DNA of 64,000 nt, taken from Pseudoxanthomonas dokdonensis (GTDB lineage Bacteria; Pseudomonadota; Gammaproteobacteria; Xanthomonadales; Xanthomonadaceae). The stretch spans positions 1 through 64,000 of the forward strand of contig NZ_LDJL01000011.1 of assembly GCF_001431405.1 (NCBI RefSeq), read 5' to 3'. The notes below the pieces were generated by a model. The model ran no database searches. It was given only the letters and a program-made list of their open reading frames with translations, and had not been told where the DNA came from. The stretch's first letter is position 1. Every line of letters starts with the position of its first letter. This document shows, one piece after another, positions 9,899 to 19,056 of this stretch. The position numbers and the translations under genes were made by a program.

Positions 9899-10540
9899 TC
9901 AAAGACCTGCTCTGGCAATCTCGTAAAGCTCGACGTCGTTCCTGACCGCCAGCTTCTTCATTGCGCTGTGTTTCTGCCGGCTGATGGTGGCTTTGCTGCG
10001 ATGCAGCGCCTCGGCCACCTGGGTCACCGAGAGCCCGGACAGCAGCAGCCGCACGACTTCCATTTCCTTGGGCGACAGCAAGTCCAGTGAACCATGTGCA
10101 GCAGTGGCGCCGGCCTCATGCATGCCCTCCCGGCGCGCGCGGATTTCGCGACTGACGTAGGTGCTGCCGCGGTTGACCGCGTGCACGGCCGAAGGTAGTT
10201 CATCCATGTCGGCGCCTTTGCCAACCACGCCGATGTTACCCAGCACCAGCAGTCGCTCGAGGATGCCGATGTTGGCCATGCTGGTCATCAGCAGAATCGG
10301 CAACTGTGGATAGCGATGGCGCACACCGGCAATCATGCCGTAGCCATCGACCATGCCCGGCACCGGCATCGATAGATCGGCGATCAACAGATCGCATTCG
10401 TGGCTGGCCAACGCTTCGTGCAGCTCGGCCGGGGTGGTGACCTCGGCCACCACCTCACCCAGACCGGCGTTCTCGATAAGCATCCTGGCACCCAGCATCA
10501 CGACCGGGTGGTCATCGGCGATGATTATCTTTTTCTTCAT
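9899..10540 (-). CDS. NarL/LuxR-family response regulator paired with the hybrid kinase
   Basis: A 213-residue cytoplasmic regulator of the BvgA/EvgA type. The receiver has acidic D9-D10, phospho-acceptor D55 (IADLSMP), and the conserved Thr (MTS) and Lys (GKG). The C-terminal LuxR helix-turn-helix is about residues 145-205 (LSPKEMEVVRLLLSGLS). I chose the ATG at 10540 because it starts MKKKIIIADDHP and has AAGGGGA upstream; the longer ORF adds 22 unrelated residues. It is the first gene of the two-gene operon. Its targets are unknown, but the adhesin operon just upstream is a candidate by analogy with BvgAS (inference). Confidence 0.9.
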   Translation of the reverse strand: MKKKIIIADDHPVVMLGARMLIENAGLGEVVAEVTTPAELHEALASHECDLLIADLSMPVPGMVDGYGMIAGVRHRYPQLPILLMTSMANIGILERLLVLGNIGVVGKGADMDELPSAVHAVNRGSTYVSREIRARREGMHEAGATAAHGSLDLLSPKEMEVVRLLLSGLSVTQVAEALHRSKATISRQKHSAMKKLAVRNDVELYEIARAGL

Positions 10541-10917
10541 GATGAGGCAGTCCCCTTGATTCCAGGTCGCATTGGCATCGCTTCCTGCCTGATCATGCCG
10601 ACACAATCATAATTCGTGTCACGGTTACGTGATAGCTGTTGTCCAGGCGGCTCCGCGCCTCCGGCGCGTGCCTCTCCCATACATTCCTCTGGATACCCGC
10701 CGATACAGGCCTCCCGCCTGCGGCGTGCCAGGGGTGGCCGCAGCTACTGTCCTATCGACAGCGCACTGCGACGATATGCGCTGCTTCGATTCGAAGATAG
10801 CGGTCAGAACGGCCAGAAACCGTGGCCCTGATCAAGAATCGCGGGCTCGATGCCAGCCGGTGACGCATGCAGAAGGCCACGACCCCACGGCCGTGGCCTT
10901 CTGCGGATTCAGCGCGC
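10541..10917. other. Intergenic region upstream of the regulator gene
   Basis: About 375 bp between the response-regulator start and the end of the TpgA-like gene, both on the minus strand. It should contain the promoter of the two-component operon; A+T-rich sequence lies just upstream of 10541. It also holds the hairpin at 10871-10902. No gene is supported. Confidence 0.5.
10871..10902 (-). terminator. Hairpin downstream of the adhesin/TpgA operon
   Basis: An 11-bp perfect stem (agaaggccacg, 10871-10881, with 10892-10902) lies 15 bp beyond the stop of the TpgA-like gene. No T-run follows on the minus strand. It is probably the end of the adhesin operon. Confidence 0.6.
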
Positions 10918-11727
10918 TCAGATCCCTTCGGCAATCACGTCCACGCGGCGATCCGGCTGCAGGCATTGCACCAGCGCAGGCGTCGCCCGCTCGCCCTGGC
11001 AGCCTTCGCTGACCGGCTCGGCCTCACCCTTGCCGACCGCGAGCACGCGATCAGCCGCCAGACCGTTGTTGATCAGGATCTGGCGGACGGTGTCAGCGCG
11101 CTGTTGCGACAGGCGCTGGTTGGCCTCGCTGGAGCCGATACGGTCGGTGTGGCCCACCACCAGCACCCGCACCACCTGTGCCTCGTTGAGCCTGGCGGCG
11201 ATGTCGGCCACCTCCGCACGGCCATCCGGCAACATGTCAGCCTCACTGCCACCGCCAAAGCGGAACAATGAATCAGCGGACAGGCTGAATGCTTCCGGCG
11301 TATCGACCTCCGCTACCTCTTCAGGCTGCTGCTGCAGGCGGTCGGCGCATTCGGCCGGTGACCAGGCAAACGTCTGGCCGTGGTAGTCCTTGTCGAAGAT
11401 GACCTTGTACTGGCAGGTGGTCACTTCATCGCCATCGCGGAAGTGGAACAGGTAGTCCCACTCGTGCACGCCGGCCAGCCCTTCGTTGAAATGCGGGCGG
11501 CCCAGCAACTGATACATCTGATCCTTGGTCACGCCCGGGCCGATCTGGCGCAGGGCTTCCACGGTCGGGAACGTCCCTTCCTTCAGCACCGCCTTGTCGG
11601 CCTGCGGGAACACAATCTGCTCGGCACGGCCTTCATCGTTGATGTTGCTGCTGACGTGGGTACAGGCCGCCAGCAGAGTGCTGGCGGCGACGACGGCCAG
11701 AAGGCCTTTGTTGATGCGGATGTTCAT
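10918..11727 (-). CDS. TpgA-like OmpA-family lipoprotein (SmpA/OmlA + OmpA_C)
   Basis: A 269-residue outer-membrane lipoprotein. The signal peptide ends in lipobox LLAAC (C22). An SmpA/OmlA (BamE-like) domain spans about residues 50-115. A C-terminal OmpA peptidoglycan-binding domain follows, with LVVGHTDRIGS near residue 200. This order is that of Acinetobacter TpgA, which is encoded next to the Ata adhesin and supports its surface display. Here it lies 26 bp downstream of a trimeric autotransporter on the same strand, so the same role is likely (inference). The ATG at 11727 has AAGGAC about 7 nt upstream; the longer ORF would overlap the adhesin stop. Confidence 0.88.
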   Translation of the reverse strand: MNIRINKGLLAVVAASTLLAACTHVSSNINDEGRAEQIVFPQADKAVLKEGTFPTVEALRQIGPGVTKDQMYQLLGRPHFNEGLAGVHEWDYLFHFRDGDEVTTCQYKVIFDKDYHGQTFAWSPAECADRLQQQPEEVAEVDTPEAFSLSADSLFRFGGGSEADMLPDGRAEVADIAARLNEAQVVRVLVVGHTDRIGSSEANQRLSQQRADTVRQILINNGLAADRVLAVGKGEAEPVSEGCQGERATPALVQCLQPDRRVDVIAEGI

Positions 11728-11753
11728 TCGTATGTCCTTGAAGTTCTTCTGGC

Positions 11754-14700
11754 TTACCACTGGATACCGGCGCCGACCGAGAAGCCCCAGTCGCGGTTGC
11801 TGTTGCCGCTGGCCGAAGCCTTGTACACGTAGCGGCCATTCTCGGTGATGCCCGACAGGCCGACAGCCATGCCGTACTCACCCTCGTAGCCACTCATGCC
11901 CACGCCCAGCATGCTCTTGCCCGGCAGGTACGCCTGCGGAATGCCGGTCATCGCCATGGCCGAAGCCACGCCAGCCCGGTAGCCGTCCTGGACGTTCCAC
12001 ACATCGCCCTGGATATCGTTGATGCGGGCGTCGGTGTAGCTGTTGGACTGGTTGATGGCGTAATTGACACCGCCATTGAGCTGGTTGACGTTGACCGCGT
12101 CGGTACCGGCAATACCCGGGGCCACACCGGTGATGGTGCGGTTACCGATGTTGACTTCGCCGGTCGAGCTGCTGGTGCCGACATAGGCGGCATCGTAGTC
12201 GGTCTGCGCGCCCACTGTGGTCGCCGAACCGGCACCCAGGGCCACGCTGTTGGCATGGCTGGCCTTGGCACCCTGGCCAATCGCGGTGCTGTCATCGGCG
12301 CTGGCTACCGCACCATTGCCCATCGCGGTGCTGTTGCTGCCGCTGGCAAGGCTGTCGTTGCCGACCGCGGTCGCCTGGTCACCACTGGCCACCGCACCGG
12401 CGCCGCCGGCCGCGGAGTTGCTACCGGTCGCCGCCGGCAGGTTGGCACTGACGTCATCGCTGGCGACGAACATCTGGTTACCGCCGCCACCAGTACCACC
12501 ACCGTTGTCCGGCAGATTGTTGATGATGTTGCGGATATCGGTGATGTCACCCTGGATGTTGGTGATGTCATCGCCAAAGTTGGTGATATCGCCGCTGATG
12601 TCGGTGATGCTGTTGTCGGTGTACTCCTTCGACTTGTCGATGGCATAGCTGACACCACCATCGAGCTGGCTGACGTTGACCGCATCGGTCGGCGCCGAGC
12701 CGGCGGCCACGCCGGTGATCTTGCGACCGCCGATGTTCATCTCGCCGAGCGAATTGCTCATGCCCACGTAGGCGGCGTTGTAGCCCGTCTCGGCACCGAC
12801 CGTGGTCGCCGAACCCGCGCCCAGGGCGATGCTGTTGCCATGGCTGGCGACCGCGCCGTTACCGATGGCCACGCTGTCGACGGCGCTGGCATTGCTGCCC
12901 AGGCCCATCGCAACCGCCTGGTCACCGGCGGCATTGGCATCCTTGCCCGAGGCAATCGCATCGGCACCGGTGGCGCCGTCGTTGTCGTAGTTGCCGCCAT
13001 CGGTCGAATTGACGCTGTAGTAATGGGTCTTGTTGGCAGCGATCTCGTCGCTGGCCGCGTCACCCACGGCCTTCAACTGGGCGACGTTGACCGCATCGCT
13101 GTCTTCGCTACCGGCAGCCACGCCGGTGATCTGGCGGAACTTGCCGTTGGCCGCATCACCCACGCTGACCGCAGCCAGGCTACCGGTGGTCGCGGCAATC
13201 GCGGCCTGTTGCCCAGCACTTGCCGCCGTCGGCACATAACCGGCAACGCCCGCTTCACGCTCGGCGACCGCGCCGCTACCCAATGCAACGCCACCAGCGG
13301 TATGGGTCGTGGCATCGGCACCCAACGCAACCGAATCATCCTGATTGGTGGTTGCGCCATAACCCACGGCGACCGCATTGCTGACCGTCAGGCGTGCATT
13401 CTTGGTGCCGGTGTTGTTGGCGCCTGCGCCCAGCGCCACGTTGTTGCTGCCTTCCACCCAGGCACCGCTGCCGACGCCGATGGACACGTTGGCATCGCCA
13501 ATCGAGTTCTGGCCGGCGTTGACACCCATCGAGTTGTTGAAGCTACCCACCGTGGCGAAACCAGCGGTGTGGCCAACCGAAGTGTTGTAGTCACCGGTGA
13601 TGTTGGAGCCGGTGTTCATGCTGCCGATGGCGGTGTTGAAACCGACATCACCCTTCACGTTCTTGCCGGCGGCGTAGCCGACCGCGGTGTTGCTCGCGGT
13701 TTCGTTGAGCGAACCAGCACCTTGGCCAATCATCACGCTGCGGCTGCTGTCAACAGTGCCGTTGCCTGCGCCGCTGCCCACTGCGACACCGTCGCCGGTG
13801 CTTTCAGCTTTATTACCGATGGCCACACCATACTTGCCGGCGGCATGGCTGTCGAAGCCCATTGCAATCGCTTTTTCGCCAGCCGCGGTGGAGTTCACGC
13901 CCGCGGCAATGGCGTTAATGCCAGTTGCGCCGTCGTTGTCGTAGTTGCCACCCTGCACGCCGTTGTCGTTGACGCTGTAGTAGTGGGTCTTGGCGGCGTC
14001 GATTTCGTCGCTGGTAGCACTACCGGCTGCCTTCAGCTGGGCCACGTTGACCGCATCGCTGTCTTCGCTACCGGCGGCCACGCCGGTGATCTGGCGATAG
14101 CTGGCGCCGTCCGAACCCATACCCTGGTTCGGGTCAGCCACGCTGACCGCACCCAGGGTGCTGGTGGTAGCGGCAATCGCGGCCTGCTGGTCGGCGTCGG
14201 CGGCGGTCGGCACATAGCCGGTCGCGCCGGCTGCACGATCAGCCACCGAGCCATGACCCAGGGCAACACCGTCCTCCACGGTAACCATGGCCGAATTACC
14301 CAGCGCGGTACCGGACAGTACGTTGGCAACGGCGCCACCGCCTATCGCCGTGGTCCAGTACCCCTGGGCTTCGGACAAGTCACCCAGGGCAATGGCACTA
14401 CCACCACCGGCCTTGGCCATATGACCCAGGGCCAGGGTTGCAGCGCCCTCGGTGTGGGCGCCATAGCCGATGGCGGTACCGCTATCGCTGCTGGCTGCTT
14501 CACCAATCGCAATGCCGCGGTCACGGGTGACAGTCGCTTTCGCGCCCAGCGCCACGCCGGTGCCGCCGGAGGCCGAGGCGTTCCAGCCCGCGGCAAGTGA
14601 TTCGGCACCTGAAGCGCTGGCTCCACTACCAAAAGCGGCAGAATCCCTACCACTGGCATTTGCCTGCACACCTGCGGCCATGGCATTGACGCCGGTGGCA

Positions 14701-16421
14701 CCATCGTTGTCGTAGTTGCCACCCTGCACGCCGTTGTCGTTGACGCTGTAGTAGTGGGTCTTGGCGGCGTCGATTTCGTCGCTGGTAGCACTACCGGCTG
14801 CCTTCAGCTGGGCCACGTTGACCGCATCGCTGTCTTCGCTACCGGCGGCCACGCCGGTGATCTGGCGATAGCTGGCGCCGTCCGAACCCATGCCCTGGTT
14901 CGGGTCAGCCACGCTGACCGCACCCAGGGTGCTGGTGGTAGCGGCAATGGCGGCCTGCTGGTCGGCGTCGGCGGCGGTCGGCACATAGCCGCTCGCGCCG
15001 GCTGCACGATCAGCCACCGAGCCATGACCCAGGGCAACACCGTCTTCCACGGTAACCATGGCCGAATTACCCAGCGCGGTACCGGACAGTACGTTGGCAA
15101 CGGCGCCACCGCCTATTGCCGTGGTCCAGTACCCCTGGGCTTCGGACATGTCACCCAGGGCAATGGCATTACCACCGCCGGCCTTGGCCATATAACCCAA
15201 GGCCAGGGTTGCGGCGGCCTCGGTGCTGGCGCCAAAGCCGATGGCGGTACCGCTGTCGCTGCTGGCTCCGTCACCAATCGCGATGCTGCGGTCACGGGTG
15301 GCAGTCGCGTTCGAGCCCAGCGCCACGCTGGTGCTGCCGGAGGCCGCGGCATTCCAGCCTGCGGCAATTGAACTGTCGCCCGCAGCACTGGCCGAGTGGC
15401 CCAATGCGATGCTGTCCTGCCCTGCAGCGCTGGACATCGAACCGGATGCCAATGAGTTATCGCCATTGGCAGTGGAAAACAGACCCTGTGCGATCGCTCC
15501 GCTGCCACCGCTGGTGGCATAGGACCCGGTCGCCACCGAATTACTTCCTGCGGCAGTGGCAAGCGGCCCCAGCGCGGTTGCGCCTTTACCGATGGCGTCG
15601 GCCTGGTTGCCCAATGCCACGCCATTGTCACCGGCACTGGTGCCGTCGCCGATTGCTACACCCTGCTGCGCCGAAACCGTGGCTTTGTTGCCGATGGCAA
15701 TCGAATTGGCGCCACTGGCTTTGGCACTTACACCCGCAGCGAGGCTCTGGGCACCACTCGCGCTCGTGTTCGCACCCGCCGCCAGCGAGGATTCGCCAGT
15801 GGCATTGGCCTTGAAGCCCAGCGAGGTGGAGTCGGTTGCCGTGGCCTTGCCGCCGTAACCTACGTTAGTCGCGTGCTCACCCGTTGCCCAGGAATTGGTA
15901 CCGACTGAGGTGCTGTTTCCGCCGGTGGCATAGGCACTCTGTCCGACCGCCACTGCATGGTGACTATCTGCCGTCGCTCCCGCGCCGACCGCGGTGGAAT
16001 ATTCGCCTGCCGACGTCGCGGCGCCGAGCGCGGTGGAGAAATCCGATCCGGCATTGGCTTTTTCGCCCAGCGCGGTGGATCCACCAGTAGCGGCATTGGC
16101 CTGGTTGCCTACTGCGGTCGAGTGCAGACACTCAGCCAGCGGTGATGGAGCTCCATCTGGTGTTTGGCCGTTCTCCAGCGCCAGGCAGCCATCGGCGCCG
16201 CTGGCACCATCGCCGATGACGGTATTGGCAGGGTCACCCTGGTACGCCGTCTGCGCCTGCGCGGAAATCGCGAACAGACCAGTGCCCGAAAGTGCCATCA
16301 CGCAACCGAGGGTGGTGACCAGACGCGAAGATTTGGACTTGGCCTTTCTTGTAGCCAGTTCGGAAGCGACCACGTGTCGCCCAAGATCACGGTCCCAGAT
16401 GATGCTGAAAATACGGTTCAT
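11754..16421 (-). CDS. YadA-like trimeric autotransporter adhesin
   Basis: A 1555-residue type Vc secreted adhesin. The N-terminus is an extended signal peptide region ([18 protein letters not shown]...VVASELA) followed by a cleavable signal ending near AISAQAQ. The passenger is dominated by YadA head repeats (14-residue SxxxGxxAxA/ALG-type turns). These are interrupted by neck or stalk modules containing VNVAQL and a DIxGDIxNFGDDI coiled-coil stalk. The last 85 or so residues are the YadA membrane anchor (ending SVGAGIQW). Two passenger blocks are near-identical tandem copies (see repeat entry). The ATG at 16421 is set by the ESPR and has a GAGGG element upstream. It heads an operon with the TpgA-like gene. 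Confidence 0.96.
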   Translation of the reverse strand: MNRIFSIIWDRDLGRHVVASELATRKAKSKSSRLVTTLGCVMALSGTGLFAISAQAQTAYQGDPANTVIGDGASGADGCLALENGQTPDGAPSPLAECLHSTAVGNQANAATGGSTALGEKANAGSDFSTALGAATSAGEYSTAVGAGATADSHHAVAVGQSAYATGGNSTSVGTNSWATGEHATNVGYGGKATATDSTSLGFKANATGESSLAAGANTSASGAQSLAAGVSAKASGANSIAIGNKATVSAQQGVAIGDGTSAGDNGVALGNQADAIGKGATALGPLATAAGSNSVATGSYATSGGSGAIAQGLFSTANGDNSLASGSMSSAAGQDSIALGHSASAAGDSSIAAGWNAAASGSTSVALGSNATATRDRSIAIGDGASSDSGTAIGFGASTEAAATLALGYMAKAGGGNAIALGDMSEAQGYWTTAIGGGAVANVLSGTALGNSAMVTVEDGVALGHGSVADRAAGASGYVPTAADADQQAAIAATTSTLGAVSVADPNQGMGSDGASYRQITGVAAGSEDSDAVNVAQLKAAGSATSDEIDAAKTHYYSVNDNGVQGGNYDNDGATGVNAMAAGVQANASGRDSAAFGSGASASGAESLAAGWNASASGGTGVALGAKATVTRDRGIAIGEAASSDSGTAIGYGAHTEGAATLALGHMAKAGGGSAIALGDLSEAQGYWTTAIGGGAVANVLSGTALGNSAMVTVEDGVALGHGSVADRAAGATGYVPTAADADQQAAIAATTSTLGAVSVADPNQGMGSDGASYRQITGVAAGSEDSDAVNVAQLKAAGSATSDEIDAAKTHYYSVNDNGVQGGNYDNDGATGINAIAAGVNSTAAGEKAIAMGFDSHAAGKYGVAIGNKAESTGDGVAVGSGAGNGTVDSSRSVMIGQGAGSLNETASNTAVGYAAGKNVKGDVGFNTAIGSMNTGSNITGDYNTSVGHTAGFATVGSFNNSMGVNAGQNSIGDANVSIGVGSGAWVEGSNNVALGAGANNTGTKNARLTVSNAVAVGYGATTNQDDSVALGADATTHTAGGVALGSGAVAEREAGVAGYVPTAASAGQQAAIAATTGSLAAVSVGDAANGKFRQITGVAAGSEDSDAVNVAQLKAVGDAASDEIAANKTHYYSVNSTDGGNYDNDGATGADAIASGKDANAAGDQAVAMGLGSNASAVDSVAIGNGAVASHGNSIALGAGSATTVGAETGYNAAYVGMSNSLGEMNIGGRKITGVAAGSAPTDAVNVSQLDGGVSYAIDKSKEYTDNSITDISGDITNFGDDITNIQGDITDIRNIINNLPDNGGGTGGGGNQMFVASDDVSANLPAATGSNSAAGGAGAVASGDQATAVGNDSLASGSNSTAMGNGAVASADDSTAIGQGAKASHANSVALGAGSATTVGAQTDYDAAYVGTSSSTGEVNIGNRTITGVAPGIAGTDAVNVNQLNGGVNYAINQSNSYTDARINDIQGDVWNVQDGYRAGVASAMAMTGIPQAYLPGKSMLGVGMSGYEGEYGMAVGLSGITENGRYVYKASASGNSNRDWGFSVGAGIQW
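13930..15376. repeat. Tandem in-frame duplication inside the adhesin gene
   Basis: Sequence at about 13930-14605 recurs at about 14701-15376 with a constant offset of 771 bp (257 codons). Long stretches are identical, for instance the neck module encoding [15 protein letters not shown]. Divergence is concentrated in the head-repeat part. A third, more diverged copy of the YVPTAA/VNVAQL module lies near 13030-13260. Confidence 0.85.
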
Positions 16422-16734
16422 GCCTAACCCTCGCTCGATGATGAAAAGTGCAATGGAAAGCGAGGTTGCCGCGACATACTGCGATGCCCGGAGCACGCGT
16501 ACAGACCTGCCTTCACCATTCAGGCGGGTATTGTGTGAATTGAAGAACAGGCATTCCATGCAACTAATTTGAAAGTAAGCAGCACGGCGCGCTTTGTGTG
16601 GGAACGGTTAAGCGCAGTGAACATGATCGCTGCGTCAGAACCCGAATATTCCAACTTGTTGCATATACGTGCGACGATGTTCGAGCCAATCATGTTCCGG
16701 GCAGGTATATGCCTCAATTAACACGGGAACGGAC
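16422..16734. other. Divergent promoter region of adhesin and transposase-like genes
   Basis: About 310 bp, clearly A+T-richer than the flanks (especially 16560-16720). It should carry the promoters of the adhesin operon (minus) and of the IS402-like protein (plus). If transcription of the adhesin starts in the A+T-rich part, its mRNA would have a leader of over 100 nt. No palindrome stood out by eye. Confidence 0.5.
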
Positions 16735-17331
16735 ATGGCAGACCAGAAAGAACAAGAACAACAACGCGCCTCATCGAACCGCGTCTCCTTGCGGTCGACG
16801 TTGGGAGCCAGCAGGTTCGACAAGAAAATCAATCGCATCGAAGAGCAGGTGCTGGCGCCGGAGGCTACCTCGTTTCCCGGCATGGTCAGTGCCAAGCCTG
16901 GTCCGGTCGGCGCCGATTTTGGCCTGAGTCAACGCAAGTGGGAAGTGATCTACAAAGAGCTGTTCTCGCGACGCGTTCCCGGTCCCAGCAGGGGCGACAA
17001 AGCCATGCGCAAGTTCCTCGAAGCCACCCTGTGGGTCGCCTGCAGCAAGATGCGCTGGGCGGACCTGCCGGCCGACTACGGCAACTGGCACTCGATCTAT
17101 GTGCGCTTTACCCGCTGGTCCAACACCGGCCGCTGGTCGCGTTTCATCCATGCGCTGCAGCGTCATGACGAACAGGCCATGGCACATCAGCTTTCGGTAC
17201 TGGTTGCCGGTTACCAGTACCGGCACATGGTCAGGAACATGCGCCAGAAAATGCGTAACGGCTTGGTCGACGACAGCCCCGTCCAGCATTCGGCCGAGCT
17301 CGCCGGTGACTGGAATGACCGGCATCTCTGA
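16735..17331 (+). CDS. IS402/IS5-type transposase-derived DNA-binding protein (DUF4096-like)
   Basis: A 198-residue protein. Residues about 64-140 match the N-terminal helix-turn-helix domain of IS402/IS5-family transposases, with FGLSQRKWEVIYKELF, ATLWVACSKMRWADLP and YGNWHSIYVRFTRW. Nothing resembling a DDE catalytic domain follows, and no terminal inverted repeats or target duplication were seen around it. It therefore looks like either a remnant or a domesticated DNA-binding protein. The first 60 residues are charged and unlike transposases. The ATG at 16735 follows GGGAACGGAC. It diverges from the adhesin operon, so a regulatory role there is possible (inference). Confidence 0.7.
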   Translation: MADQKEQEQQRASSNRVSLRSTLGASRFDKKINRIEEQVLAPEATSFPGMVSAKPGPVGADFGLSQRKWEVIYKELFSRRVPGPSRGDKAMRKFLEATLWVACSKMRWADLPADYGNWHSIYVRFTRWSNTGRWSRFIHALQRHDEQAMAHQLSVLVAGYQYRHMVRNMRQKMRNGLVDDSPVQHSAELAGDWNDRHL

Positions 17332-17593
17332 TCACCCCATGGCGGTTACCCATCTCCGCTCGCCGGCTGCAGCGTCGAGTCCGCTGCAGCCTGCTGGCGA
17401 TGCGCACACGCAAAGCACCGCAACCCCCCAGCGGGCACCGGCACCTCCGGTGGACTATCCACCATCGCTGAAACTGGCGGCACTGTGGTTGAGCCGACAG
17501 CCGGACGGCGGGCTCGAGCGCGTGGTCGACGGTTTGCAAATCGACGAGCTGCAGCTGGCGCGCTGGCGCGCCACGCTGGCACGCCCCCGCTAG
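17315..17593 (+). CDS. Hypothetical small protein overlapping the transposase-like gene
   Basis: A 92-residue product, not recognised. Its start at 17315 overlaps the 3' end of the preceding gene by 17 bp, which would allow translational coupling; ATG 17339 is an alternative start. The first half is low-complexity (Ala, Pro, Ser, Thr). The second half (PPSLKLAALWLSRQPDGG...DGLQIDELQLARWR) could form a helix-turn-helix-like fold. Third-position G+C is high, in line with coding, but no homologue is recalled. Confidence 0.4.
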   Translation: MTGISDHPMAVTHLRSPAAASSPLQPAGDAHTQSTATPQRAPAPPVDYPPSLKLAALWLSRQPDGGLERVVDGLQIDELQLARWRATLARPR

Positions 17594-17692
17594 AAAGCGA
17601 CTGACGCAGCGGCTGCCGGAGCATCGAGTGATGTGCCGGCGCCGGGGACTGACCCAGTCAGCATTACGATGGCTGCGCGCCCCGGCGCGCCC

Positions 17693-18202
17693 TCAATGCC
17701 CGGAACCGGTCTCGGTCTCGCCATTACCCGTGGTGCTGGTCGGGAACGAGTCCTTGCTGACCAGATCCACCACGTACATCACTGCCGGGTGATCCGTTTC
17801 GTTGACCGCCCAATGCTGTTTGCCATGGCCTGATTGATACACCTGCCCTTCCTGCATGGTGTAGCCCACCGTGCAATCGAGTTCGTAGATGGTCAGGCCG
17901 CCGTGCTTCATCATCACGGTCTCCGGCCGTTTGTCGTGCGAATGCAGCGGTATCACGACACCGGCGGGAATGGTCACCGTGCGAGCGCGATAACGCCAGC
18001 CGGGGCTGGCGATGGCTTCCAGGCCAAGATCCATCTCAGCCTCGACATGGACATCGACTTCGCCCTTGGCCTGGGTGGCAGGTGGCAACGGTTGCGGACC
18101 ACTCTTGCCAGATGGGCAGCCACCGTTGGCGGCCGATGCCAGCATCGGCACGCACATGGCAAAGGTCAGGCAAACACCAGGGATTATCGGCAACAGGCGC
18201 AT
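17693..18202 (-). CDS. Periplasmic cupin-domain protein
   Basis: A 169-residue protein with an N-terminal signal peptide (ends near MLASA). It has one cupin beta-barrel, with PAGVVIPLHSHDKRPET and a second HWAVNETDHPAVMYVV strand region. The HxH...E set in the first motif could bind a metal. The ATG at 18202 is preceded by GGAG at about 5 nt. It is transcribed alone, divergent from the membrane protein gene. The substrate cannot be inferred. Confidence 0.8.
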   Translation of the reverse strand: MRLLPIIPGVCLTFAMCVPMLASAANGGCPSGKSGPQPLPPATQAKGEVDVHVEAEMDLGLEAIASPGWRYRARTVTIPAGVVIPLHSHDKRPETVMMKHGGLTIYELDCTVGYTMQEGQVYQSGHGKQHWAVNETDHPAVMYVVDLVSKDSFPTSTTGNGETETGSGH

Positions 18203-18343
18203 GGGTCACTCCATCATTGCAGGCTCCGCCAACTGCGGCATCCCATCAAAGGGCCATGCCGGGCCGAAAAGCAATTAACATTGCCCCGCTGCGCGCCGCG
18301 CCTGTTTCGCCAGCATCCCTGCGATCCCGCCGGAGGAATGGCC

Positions 18344-18952
18344 ATGCAACCCGGTTCACTGCACACCATCGGCGACGCCGCCAGCCACTACACCCATATC
18401 CGCATCCTGATGGGCATGATCGTCGGTCTCGGCCTGACCCATCTGCTGCGTCAGGTGGCACGGTTGATCGAACATCCCGGGCAACGTGGCATCTACTGGG
18501 TCCATGGGGTATGGGCGGTCTTCACCTTCGTCTACCTGCTGCATTTCTGGTGGTGGCAGTATCACCTGTCCGCTGGCGTGGCCTGGACCTTCAATCTGTA
18601 CCTGTTCGTCACCCTGTATGCCTTGCTGCTGTACCTGCTGTGCGCGCTGGCCCTGCCGGAGAACATGCAGGGCTACCACGATTACCGGGAGTACTTTTTT
18701 GCCCGCCGCGGCTGGTTCTTTGGCCTGCTGGCGCTGGTGTTCGCGGTCGACCTGGCCGATACCGCGCTCAAGGGCCACGACTATCTGCAGCGGTTGGGCC
18801 CGGAATATTACTGGCGCAACGGCGTATTCATCGTCGCCTGCCTGGCTGCGGCGCGGCTGCGCTCGGCGCGCGTGCACGGCGCCTTCGCGGTGCTGGCGCT
18901 GGCCTACGAAATCAGCTGGATTGCCCGCCATTACGAGCTGATGGGCAGCTGA
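18344..18952 (+). CDS. Hypothetical multi-pass membrane protein
   Basis: A 202-residue protein with about six predicted membrane helices, for example ILMGMIVGLGLTHLL, AVFTFVYLLHFWWW, LFVTLYALLLYLLC and WFFGLLALVFAVDLA. Aromatic and His residues are frequent in the helices. No family was recognised. The ATG at 18344 is chosen because GGAGGA lies 6 nt upstream; the ATG at 18338 abuts that motif and is too close. It lies 104 bp upstream of the peptidase gene on the same strand but is probably independent. Confidence 0.75.
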   Translation: MQPGSLHTIGDAASHYTHIRILMGMIVGLGLTHLLRQVARLIEHPGQRGIYWVHGVWAVFTFVYLLHFWWWQYHLSAGVAWTFNLYLFVTLYALLLYLLCALALPENMQGYHDYREYFFARRGWFFGLLALVFAVDLADTALKGHDYLQRLGPEYYWRNGVFIVACLAAARLRSARVHGAFAVLALAYEISWIARHYELMGS

Positions 18953-19056
18953 TCCGGGCAGGAAACACGGTTTTGCACGTGCCTTTGGTCACGGGGTGTT
19001 CGCTGGCGCCATCGGTTAGGCTGTCAGGCTCATGTCCACCCTGGATTACCCCGATT

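Noticed and set aside
12255-14600. 781-codon plus-strand ORF
   Set aside because: It runs antisense to the adhesin repeats; its regular Gly/Asp/Val/Ala pattern is the reverse complement of the head repeats. No ribosome site or family match.
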